Both the position numbers and the translations under genes were made by a program. Below, piece by piece: positions 50,530 to 64,000 of a stretch of DNA of 64,000 nt. This DNA comes from Betaproteobacteria bacterium (GTDB lineage: Bacteria > Pseudomonadota > Gammaproteobacteria > Burkholderiales > Casimicrobiaceae), in contig JADKKQ010000015.1 of NCBI GenBank assembly GCA_016720425.1, forward strand, positions 1 to 64,000, read 5' to 3'. The notes below the pieces were generated by a model. It was not told the origin of the DNA and searched no databases. It saw only the letters and a program-made list of their open reading frames with translations. Position 1 is the stretch's first letter. Each line of letters starts with the position of its first letter.

Positions 50530-52593
50530 CTACTTGAAGTAGAACGTGATCGGCTGCGACGAGTACGGCGTGCGCACGTGCTGCGCGTTGGTCTGCCGGT
50601 CGGGAACGTTGCCCATGTTGTTCTTCACGATGCGAACGCCCATGAACGCCGGCGACTGCCCGACGGTCCCGATGCTCCACGTCTGCTCGACGATGATCTT
50701 CCAGAGCTCCTTGCCGGCCTTGACGCGGTCCTCTTCCTTCATGCCGAACGCGCTGCGGAAGAGGTCGAACGCCCTCAGCATCTCCGGATCGTCCGGCTTC
50801 TTGCCCGACTGGCCCTTCGACGCGTACCACCTCGCGAAGGCGATGCCCATGTGCGCTTCGGCGGCATCGACGGGCAGCGCGTGGCGCGGGAACAGGAACA
50901 GCACCTCGGAGCCGTCGTTGGCCCAGGTGATGATCTGGTTCTCGTTGTTGTTGTCGCGCGTGAACGCGAGGTTGCGCTCGAGCTCCTTGATGTCGACGTC
51001 GATGCCGATCTTCTTCCACTGCTGCTTGATCATCTCGCCGACCTGCGTGTACGGCACGAACTGCCCGCCCACGGTGACCATCTCGAGCCGCACGCGGCCC
51101 TTGCCGTCCGGACGCAGCCGGTAGCCTTCGGGGTCCTTCTTCGTCAGGCCCACCTTGTCGAGCAGCTCGTTGGACTGCCTGAGGTCGAGCACGCCCCACT
51201 TCTTGTTCCACTCCGCGCCGGGGCTGTAGACCGAGTCCGGCGCCGGCGCGACCGAGCCCGCCGTGCCGACACCGAGCCAGAACGCCTCGTTCAGCTGGTC
51301 GCGGTCGATGCCCAGCGCGAGCGCGTGGCGGAAGTCCTTGTTGCGCAGCAGCTTGCCGATCTCCGGGTCGGCGTCGTAGGCCATGCCGACGTGCAGCGCG
51401 ACGTCGGCGCCGTTGAGGCCGGGATCGAGCTTGACCGTGTAGTTGCCTTTCTTCTGGTTCTCGAGGAACACCGGCAGCTTCGACAGGTGCATGTGGCGTT
51501 CCTGGATGTCGTATTCGCCGGCAATGGCGCGCAGGTTCGCCACCTCGGCGTTCTCGGCCAGGCTCATCGTGATGCGGTCGATGTAGGGCAGCTGGTTGCC
51601 GGCGGTGTCGACGCCCCAGAAGTACGGGTTGCGCTCCATCGCCCAGGTCGGCGTGTTGATCGGCGAGACGGTCTTCCACGGCGTCATCACCGGCAGCTCG
51701 GGGTTGAGCGCCCAGCTGTAGCGATTGCGCAGCAGCGACACCCAGTTGTCGAAACCCAGGTCCTTGGCCTTCTTGTTCGCCGCCTCCTCGGACGAGTACT
51801 TCGGCAGGAACTGCTTGAGGTAGTGCGCCGGCGCGTAGGCACCGCCCCAGTTCTGGAACGCACCGCGCGTGGCGAGGCCAGCCCCGATCGCCGTGCTGCC
51901 GGCGAGCTGGTAGACGAAGAACGCGTACGGCTCGGCAAACTCGAAGGCGACCGTGTAGTCGTCGATCTTGCGCATCGTGCCGGGCTTGCCGTCGATCTGG
52001 AACTCGAAGAACGGCGTGGGGACGATGTTCTTGTTGAGGTAGATGTCCTCGTACCAGAAGATGAAATCGTCGGCGGTGAGCGGCTTGCCGTCGGACCACT
52101 TGGCGCCCTTGCGCAGGTAGATCGTCGTCGTCTTGCCGTCGTCGCTGACCTTCCAGTCGCGGGCGAGGCTGGGCATGATCCGGGTGCCCGTGTAGTCGAA
52201 GGTCAGGATCTTGTCGGCGGACACGATGCGGTTGCCGTTCTCGTGGTCGGCGGGGCCGGTGAACGCCCGGCGCCAGTTGCCGCCGTACTTGCCGATCTGG
52301 TCCAGCGGCTTGACGACGAAGAGCTGCGACGGCTCGGGGAGACGCTTGTCGACTGCCGGCAGCTTGCCGTCCTTCACCAGCGCGGCGAGCGTCGGGGCTT
52401 CCTTGAAGGTCTTCGGAAAGGCCTTGGCGTCACGGATGATCTCCGGCCCCTGGAGCTTGCCGATCAGCGACGAGCCGATCTTCGGCGCGCCTGCGGGCGC
52501 CGCCGTCTGCGCGGCCGCTCCGACTGACCCCATCGCAAAGGCGCCGGCGAGCCCAAGACTCGCCAGCACACGTACCGCGCGCATCAATTTCAT
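50530..52593 (-). CDS. Large family 5 ABC transporter substrate-binding protein, 687 residues
   Basis: Periplasmic receptor with a signal peptide (MKLMRAVRVLASLGLAGAFA, cleavage after AAAQ). The start is ATG 52593 with an AAGGAG site 7-12 bases upstream. An N-terminal extension, APTLAALVKDGKLPAVDKRLP then IGKYGGNWRRA, marks the long subgroup of SBP_bac_5 proteins. The fold follows: KTTTIYLRKGAKWSDGKPLT and RNKDFRHALALGIDRDQLNE. At 687 residues it is about 150 longer than OppA. The long subgroup often serves oligosaccharides or unusual peptides, so the peptide label for this operon is not secure. Confidence 0.9.
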   Translation of the reverse strand: MKLMRAVRVLASLGLAGAFAMGSVGAAAQTAAPAGAPKIGSSLIGKLQGPEIIRDAKAFPKTFKEAPTLAALVKDGKLPAVDKRLPEPSQLFVVKPLDQIGKYGGNWRRAFTGPADHENGNRIVSADKILTFDYTGTRIMPSLARDWKVSDDGKTTTIYLRKGAKWSDGKPLTADDFIFWYEDIYLNKNIVPTPFFEFQIDGKPGTMRKIDDYTVAFEFAEPYAFFVYQLAGSTAIGAGLATRGAFQNWGGAYAPAHYLKQFLPKYSSEEAANKKAKDLGFDNWVSLLRNRYSWALNPELPVMTPWKTVSPINTPTWAMERNPYFWGVDTAGNQLPYIDRITMSLAENAEVANLRAIAGEYDIQERHMHLSKLPVFLENQKKGNYTVKLDPGLNGADVALHVGMAYDADPEIGKLLRNKDFRHALALGIDRDQLNEAFWLGVGTAGSVAPAPDSVYSPGAEWNKKWGVLDLRQSNELLDKVGLTKKDPEGYRLRPDGKGRVRLEMVTVGGQFVPYTQVGEMIKQQWKKIGIDVDIKELERNLAFTRDNNNENQIITWANDGSEVLFLFPRHALPVDAAEAHMGIAFARWYASKGQSGKKPDDPEMLRAFDLFRSAFGMKEEDRVKAGKELWKIIVEQTWSIGTVGQSPAFMGVRIVKNNMGNVPDRQTNAQHVRTPYSSQPITFYFK

Positions 52594-52832
52594 ACGAATC
52601 TCCTTTTCCATGGTTCCGTTACGGTCGTCAGAAACCCCACGGACGGGCACCCATCCGTCGGTCCGATGGCGCAGGCGAGCGCCAGTGCAGCGCCACCGAA
52701 CCCCGCGGGCCCAGACTCCCCCTTTTTGGGGGATTTTGCACCGTTACCGTCGACATTGCTTGCCGCAGATCAAGTCGGCGTCAGGTGAAGGATCGCCCAG
52801 GCGCCGGCGCGGCGCCGGCGCGCCCGAATGCG
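52594..52832. other. Gap upstream of the large receptor gene
   Basis: About 240 bases between the receptor start and the terminator of the glycerol operon. It must contain the promoter of the leftward Opp-type operon. The GC-rich sequence shows a run of CCCCCTTTTTGGGGG (near 52719-52733), a small inverted repeat of C and G tracts around T5. No clear -10/-35 pair was found. Confidence 0.4.
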
Positions 52833-52870
52833 GCGGGGCCGCCGTCCCCGGTCGCGGACGGCGGCCCCGC
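52833..52870 (-). terminator. GC-rich hairpin downstream of glpV
   Basis: A perfect 15-bp stem, GCGGGGCCGCCGTCC / GGACGGCGGCCCCGC (52833-52847 and 52856-52870), with an eight-base loop, starts 17 bases past the stop of the leftward glpV-like gene. There is no T tract, so it may work with Rho or as an RNA-protecting structure. Confidence 0.65.
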
Positions 52871-52887
52871 TCGATCACTCCTGACGT

Positions 52888-54621
<1,734 letters not shown>

Positions 54622-54699
54622 TCGAATCTCCTCATGAGCGCTCCCCGTGGTCGTTCACGGCGCCGGTCGGGAAGCTGTCGCCGGCACCGCTCATCGCTG

Positions 54700-55014
54700 T
54701 CAACCCTTGCGCATGATGAGCGCCAGCAGCGCCATCGACGCGAAGAAACTCAACCAGATCGAGGGCTCTTCCTCGAGGCCGAACCAGCCGACCATCCGCT
54801 CGCTCACCGCGACGAAGGCGAGGTTGACGTAGGCCGCGGCGAGCAGGCCGATGAACAGCCGGTCGCCGCGGGTCGTCGCGATCGGCAGGAAGCCCCTGCG
54901 CAGCACCGTCGGCGACTTCAGCTCCCACACCGTCATCGCAACCAGCATCGCGACGATGGCGCAGAAAAACACCGCCACCGGCAACGTCCAGGCCATCCAC
55001 TCGAACATGCCCAT
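54700..55014 (-). CDS. glpU: Small integral membrane protein of the glycerol ABC operon (DUF2160, GlpU-like)
   Basis: This 104-residue protein has three hydrophobic segments: WMAWTLPVAVFFCAIVAMLVAM, LFIGLLAAAYVNLAFVAVSE and IWLSFFASMALLALIMR. The family occurs almost only between the permease and receptor genes of this transporter type, exactly as here. Its role in transport is unknown. It ends 78 bases before glpV and starts 7 bases after glpQ. Confidence 0.85.
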   Translation of the reverse strand: MGMFEWMAWTLPVAVFFCAIVAMLVAMTVWELKSPTVLRRGFLPIATTRGDRLFIGLLAAAYVNLAFVAVSERMVGWFGLEEEPSIWLSFFASMALLALIMRKG

Positions 55015-55021
55015 TCCCTCG

Positions 55022-55826
55022 TCAGACGCGGCCCATCGCGAACCCTTTCGCGATGTAGTTGCGCACGAACCAGATCACGATCGCGCCCGGCACGATGGTC
55101 AGCACGCCGGCCGCCGCCAGCACGCCCCAGTCCATGCCCGACGCCGATATCGTGCGCGTCATCACCGCGACGATCGGCTTGGCGTTGACGCTGGTCAGCG
55201 TGCGCGCCATCAGCAGCTCGACCCAGCTGAACATGAAGCAGAAGAACGCGGCGACGCCGACGCCGGCCTTGATCAGCGGGATGAAGATGGTCAGGAAGAA
55301 GCGCGGAAACGAGTAGCCGTCGATGTACGCCGTCTCGTCGATCTCGCGCGGAATGCCGCTCATGAAACCCTCGAGTATCCACACCGCCAGCGGCACGTTG
55401 AACAGCAGGTGCGCCAGCGCCACCGCGATGTGCGTGTCCATCAGCCCGAGCGTCGTGTAGAGCTGGAAGAACGGCAGCAGGAACACGGCCGGCGGCGTCA
55501 TCCGGTTGGTCAGCAGCCAGAAGAACACGTGCTTGTCGCCGAGGAAGCTGTAGCGGGAGAACGCGTACGCGGCGGGCAGCGCGACCAGCAGCGAGACGAC
55601 GGTGTTGATGGCCACGTAGATCAGCGAGTTGATGTAGCCCGAGTACCACGAGACGTCGGTGAAGATCACGCGGTAGTTGTCCAGCGTGAAGTCCTTTGGC
55701 CACAGCGAGAACAGGCCCAGGATCTCCTCGTTGGTCTTGAACGACATGTTGACCATCCAGTACACCGGCAGGATGGCGAACGCGAGATAGAGAACCAGGA
55801 AGACGACGCGCTTCCTGAACCGGCGG

Positions 55827-55834
<8 letters not shown>
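55022..55834 (-). CDS. glpQ: Glycerol-type ABC transporter permease, GlpQ-like
   Basis: This 270-residue permease of the MalG type has six helices (first: VVFLVLYLAFAILPVYWMVN) and the coupling loop EIDETAYIDGYSFPRFFLTI (consensus EAA...G). The N-terminus overlaps the end of glpP by 8 bases. It forms the membrane pore with GlpP. Confidence 0.9.
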
Positions 55835-56707
<873 letters not shown>

Positions 56708-56711
<4 letters not shown>

Positions 56712-57823
56712 GCCGGCACCTCCGCGACGCGCTCGGCGCCGGCAATCAGCTCCTCGTCGCGGCCGTAATAGCAGGTGTGCGGGCCGACGACCTTGAGCCA
56801 GACCTGCTCGCCGAGCCCGGGCACGGCCGACTCGGGATCGAGGCGCGCCCGGAGCAGCGCCTCCCCGCAGCGCGCGGTCAGCAGCCAGTAGGTGCCGATG
56901 TCCTGCCGCTGGACGACCTTGGCCGGCACTGCGGCCGGATCGTCGGCGGCCGCCAGCGAGACGTACTCCGGCCGCACGCCGAGCGTGAACTCGCCCGCTG
57001 CGGACAACGCGGCGGCCGGGGCCGGCATCTGCAGCGTGTGGCCCGCGACCTCGATGCCGCGTCCGCTGCAGCGGGCGGCCAGGAAGTTCATCCCCGGCGA
57101 GCCGATGAAGTTGCCGACGAAGGTGTGGCGCGGTCGCTCGAACAGCTCCGACGCCGTGCCCACCTGCACCGCCCGGCCGCGCGTCATCACCACCACCTGC
57201 TGCGCGAAAGTCAGCGCCTCGACCTGGTCGTGGGTGACGTAGATCAGCGTCAGCGCGAGCTCCTGGTGGATCTGCTTCAGCTTGCGGCGCAACTGCCACT
57301 TGAGGTGCGGATCGATCACCGTCAGCGGCTCGTCGAACAGCACCGCACTGACGTCCTCGCGCACCAGCCCGCGCCCGAGCGATATCTTCTGCTTGGCATC
57401 GGCGGCAAGACCGGAGGCCCGCAGGTCGAGCTGGCCGCTCAACTCGAGCATCTCGGCAACTTTGCCGACGCGCTGCCGGATGCGATCGGCCGGCACGCCG
57501 CGGTTGCGCAGCGGGAACGCCAGGTTCTCGGCCACCGTCATCGTGTCGTAGATGACCGGGAACTGGAACACCTGCGCGATGTTGCGCTGCTGCGGGCTCT
57601 GCCGCGTCACGTCGCGCTCGCCGAACGTCACCGTGCCCTGCGACGGCGAGACGAGCCCGGAGACGAGATTGAGCAGCGTCGTCTTGCCGCAGCCGGAAGG
57701 TCCGAGCAGCGCGTAGGCCCCGCCGTCCTCGAAGGTCATCCGCAGCGGCAGCAACGCGTAGTCTTCGTCACGCTGCGGGTTGCGCAGGTAGCTGTGGGCG
57801 AGGTCGAGGGCGATGCGGGCCAT
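56708..57823 (-). CDS. glpT: Glycerol-type ABC transporter ATPase GlpT-like, degenerate signature motif
   Basis: This 371-residue ATPase of the MalK/UgpC group has an N-terminal nucleotide-binding domain and C-terminal OB/TOBE folds (TLGVRPEYVSL). Walker A GPSGCGKTT (41-49), Walker B VLFDEP (161-166) and the H-loop histidine VTHDQ (H198) are intact. At the signature position LSGGQ is replaced by LAADA (139-143) within a region otherwise aligned with QQRVALARAL (KQKISLGRGL). It starts one base after the glpS stop. The partner GlpS has the reverse pattern, so together they make one complete ATP site. Confidence 0.9.
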
Positions 57824-57824
57824 G

Positions 57825-58912
<1,088 letters not shown>

Positions 58913-59191
58913 GAGACAACCATGCCCTTGGTGGCCGGCGGCGAAAAATGCCTGCTCAACGTGCGCGCTCCGTCGCGAAAACGCGGGCCGGCATGGATGC
59001 CTTCGATGGCTGGAAAGTGAACTGGGGAAAAACCGGCCGCCGCCGGACCCGGACGAATCACCGTTCCGTGGTTCCGGTCTTCCGACCGTGGGATGGACAT
59101 TCTTTTAGCCCAAAACCGCGGGCCGCGCAAGCGCGAAGCGCGGCGCAACGCACGCCAGTGAACTCGGGCCGGCGGTGCCGCGCCCGGTCCG
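58913..59191. other. Gap upstream of the glycerol operon
   Basis: 279 bases between the MFS gene (leftward, ending at 59192) and glpS. It should hold the glycerol operon promoter. A CGCGCAAGCGCGAAGCGCGGCGC segment (near 59128-59150) can fold and may end the MFS transcript. No regulator gene, glpD or glpK is present next to the operon. Confidence 0.4.
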
Positions 59192-60454
59192 TCACTCGTC
59201 GGAGACGAGTCCCAGCCGCTTGTAGGTCGGCTGCATCGCCGCGGTGAGCCTCGGCAGGCGCGACCAGAACCACAGGCCCGCGGCGGCGCAGACGAGGCCG
59301 TTGAACGCGAACGTCGCCGGTGCGCCGAATTGCCGCGCCAGCGCCCCGGCGGCGAGATTGCCGAGCGGCGCCACGCCCAGGAAGGCCATCGTGAAGAAGC
59401 CGAGGACCCGGCCGCGCAACCGGTCCTCGACGATCGTCTGCAGCACCGTGTTGGTCGACGACGCCGCGAGGATGACGCCGCCGCCGACCAGCGTCATCAG
59501 CAGCACGCCGACGGCGAACACGCGCAGGAACGCGAACGCGGCGAGCGCCAGCCCCGCGGTGACGGTGGCCAGCGCAATGACGCGCCCCAGCCCGACGATG
59601 GTGTCGCGCCCGGCGAGGTAGAACGTCGACGCCAGCGCCCCCGCACCCGCCGCCGACAGCAGCCAGCCCAGCGTCTGCGGGCCGCCGCCGTAGATGTCCT
59701 TGGCGTAGATCGGCATCAGCGACGAGTACGGGCTGATCGTCCACGCCGCCGCGGCGATCACCAGCAGCACCGAGCGAATCGGCGCGAAGCCGAAAGCGTA
59801 GCGCGCCCCCTCGTTCCAGTTGTCGAGGAAGCCGCCACGGCTCGCCGAGGGCGCGGTCTTCGGCCAGTGCACCCGGTGGAGCGCCGCCAGCACCGCGACG
59901 AACGAGAAGGCGTTCAGCGCGAAGCAGACGGCCTCGGTGGCGAGTGCCAGCAGCGCGCCGGCGAGTGCCGGCCCGATCACGCGCGCCGCGTTGACCATGA
60001 ACGAGTTGAGCGCGATCGCGTTCGGCAGCACCGAACGATCGTCGACGAGGTTCACGTACAGCGTCTGCCGCAAGGGAACGTCGAACGCGGCGACCACGCC
60101 GGCGAAGGTCGCCAGCGCGATCAGGTGCCAGACCTCGACCCAGCCGAACCAGGTCAGCACCGCCAGCGTCGTCGCCTGCAGCGCGAGCAGTGTCTGGGTC
60201 AGATAAAGGGCGCGCACGCGGTCGACGCGGTCGGCGAGCACGCCGGCGAACGGCCCCAGCAGCAGGATGAAGATGTTGGCGCAGAACGCCACGACGCCGA
60301 GCAGCCACGCCGAGCCCGACAGCCGGTAGGTGAGCCAGCCCATCGCCACCTGCTGCATCCAGGTGCCGATCAGCGACAGGCTCTGGCCGGTGAAGTAGCG
60401 GCGGAAGTTCGCGTGCCGCAGCGCGCGGAACGTGTGCGCCAGGTCGAGCTTCAT
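59192..60454 (-). CDS. Major facilitator superfamily transporter (EntS-like group)
   Basis: This 420-residue, 12-helix inner-membrane protein shows NFRRYFTGQSLSLIGTWMQQ at the start, the MFS loop GVLADRVDRVRALYLTQT (motif A variant) and LRGRVLGFFTMAFLGVAPLG in the second half. This MFS_3-type subgroup contains siderophore and drug exporters; the substrate is unknown. It lies 57 bases downstream of valS on the same strand. Confidence 0.88.
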   Translation of the reverse strand: MKLDLAHTFRALRHANFRRYFTGQSLSLIGTWMQQVAMGWLTYRLSGSAWLLGVVAFCANIFILLLGPFAGVLADRVDRVRALYLTQTLLALQATTLAVLTWFGWVEVWHLIALATFAGVVAAFDVPLRQTLYVNLVDDRSVLPNAIALNSFMVNAARVIGPALAGALLALATEAVCFALNAFSFVAVLAALHRVHWPKTAPSASRGGFLDNWNEGARYAFGFAPIRSVLLVIAAAAWTISPYSSLMPIYAKDIYGGGPQTLGWLLSAAGAGALASTFYLAGRDTIVGLGRVIALATVTAGLALAAFAFLRVFAVGVLLMTLVGGGVILAASSTNTVLQTIVEDRLRGRVLGFFTMAFLGVAPLGNLAAGALARQFGAPATFAFNGLVCAAAGLWFWSRLPRLTAAMQPTYKRLGLVSDE

Positions 60455-60511
60455 CGCGGCCGTGCCCGGCCGCCGGAGGGCCGCGGCATCGTCATCGGGC
60501 CAAGCAGTCCG

Positions 60512-63362
<2,851 letters not shown>

Positions 63363-63410
63363 GGGGGAGCCGTCGGCCGGCGCAACCGGCATCGCGTGCG
63401 CAAACGCAGA

Positions 63411-63416
63411 ATTATA
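63411..63416 (-). promoter_or_regulatory. -10 element of valS
   Basis: A perfect TATAAT reads leftward from 63416 to 63411, 48 bases before the valS start, in an AT island (AGAATTATAGC) within GC-rich sequence. No recognisable -35 lies 17 bp upstream. Confidence 0.55.
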
Positions 63417-63449
63417 GCGGATGGCCCCCGGCGTCCTGGGCGCCGCGCG

Positions 63450-64000
63450 TCAGTAGCCGAGGTGCCGCGCCGCCTGGTAGAACGCGAAGCTCGCCAGCCA
63501 GGCGAGCAGCACCGACCAGGCAACCGAGAGCGTCGCGAAGCCCGCGCTGCGCGCCTCGGCACGCAGCGTCGCGATGGTCGACAGGCACGGCGTGTAGATG
63601 AGCGTGAACAGCATGAAGCTGTACGCCTGCACCCAATCCATCCGCGTGGCGAGATCGGCCGCCAGCGCCTGCCCCTCGAGCCCGAAGATCACCGCGAAGG
63701 CGCCGATCAGCACCTCCTTGGCGACGAAGCCGAAGATCAGCGCGACGGTCAGCCGCTCGTCGATGCCGATCGGCGCCAGCACCGGCTGGAACAGCGTCCC
63801 CAGCATGCCGGCGAAGGTCGCGTCGCTGCCCGGGGTCGCGCCACCCGGCAGGTGGGTGAGCAGCCAGACGAGGATCACGCCGCCGACGATGAACTTGGTC
63901 GCCCGGCGCAGGAAGTGCTGCACCTCGAGCCAGGCGCGCTGCGCGATCTGCCGCAGCGTCGGCAGGCGGTACGGCGGCAGCTCGAGCACGAAAGGCTCGT
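63450..64000 (-). CDS. feoB: Ferrous iron transport protein B, C-terminal part (runs off the window)
   Basis: The last 183 or so residues are visible, in frame from the window edge (EPFVLELPPYRLPTLRQI) to the stop at 63450. FVLELPPYRLPT, the gating segment FGFVAKEVLIGAF and FTLIYTPCLSTIATLRAE are typical of the FeoB membrane domain, including the conserved cysteine of the second Gate motif. The GTPase domain would lie beyond base 64000. It is transcribed leftward toward valS, 33 bases upstream of the valS -10 element, with no obvious T-rich terminator between. Confidence 0.9.
   Translation of the reverse strand, partial: EPFVLELPPYRLPTLRQIAQRAWLEVQHFLRRATKFIVGGVILVWLLTHLPGGATPGSDATFAGMLGTLFQPVLAPIGIDERLTVALIFGFVAKEVLIGAFAVIFGLEGQALAADLATRMDWVQAYSFMLFTLIYTPCLSTIATLRAEARSAGFATLSVAWSVLLAWLASFAFYQAARHLGY

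Overview
The window looks like chromosome of a high-GC betaproteobacterium, most likely Burkholderiales. This is inferred from gene content: a Bug-type tripartite tricarboxylate binding protein, the order glyA-nrdR-ribD-ribE, the cluster pmbA-darP-mogA, and many uptake systems for organic acids and peptides. No rRNA, tRNA or CRISPR array was recognised.

Layout. (1) 1-3030: end of an excisionase-like HTH gene followed by two tandem tyrosine recombinases. (2) 3158-8026: an FCD-type GntR regulator with a palindromic operator in its own promoter, a Bug-type solute receptor, a sulfatase and a GabD-like aldehyde dehydrogenase; the last two are broken by indels. (3) 8070-16120, leftward and visibly poorer in GC: a complete branched-chain-amino-acid-type ABC transporter (livG-livF-livK-livH-livM) and two tandem FAD-dependent oxidoreductases. 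(4) 16635-17893: a P4-type integrase with an array of GTGTTACC iterons at its start. Parts 1-4 together read as an accessory island. (5) 17913-21520: core genes ribE, ribD, nrdR, glyA. (6) 21800-26735: a TRAP transporter (DctQM) convergent with its DctP receptor and a DctP paralogue. (7) 26816-38157: housekeeping genes, including an unnamed 543-residue protein, pmbA, darP, mogA, an EamA exporter, mtfA, rmuC, typA and an RhlE-type helicase. (8) 38197-44955: a peptide ABC transporter with fused ATPases plus a P1/DmpA-type peptidase, with a REP cluster inside. (9) rlmM, then 46179-52593: a second, five-gene Opp-type system with an unusually large receptor. (10) 52888-58912: a complete GlpSTPQUV-type glycerol ABC transporter. 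(11) An MFS exporter, valS and the 3' part of feoB.

Sequence quality matters here. I count about 18 disruptions in 4.9-16.1 kb but only four in 17.8-64 kb. Those four include typA and the essential valS. Nearly all are single-base changes after which the next reading frame continues perfectly to a sensible C-terminus. I therefore read most of them as probable consensus errors, concentrated in the island, with one larger deletion in the aldehyde dehydrogenase as a candidate real lesion.

The most interesting biological observation is in the glycerol transporter ATPases. GlpS has lost its H-loop histidine and GlpT has lost the LSGGQ signature. The losses are complementary, so the heterodimer should have one complete and one degenerate ATP site.
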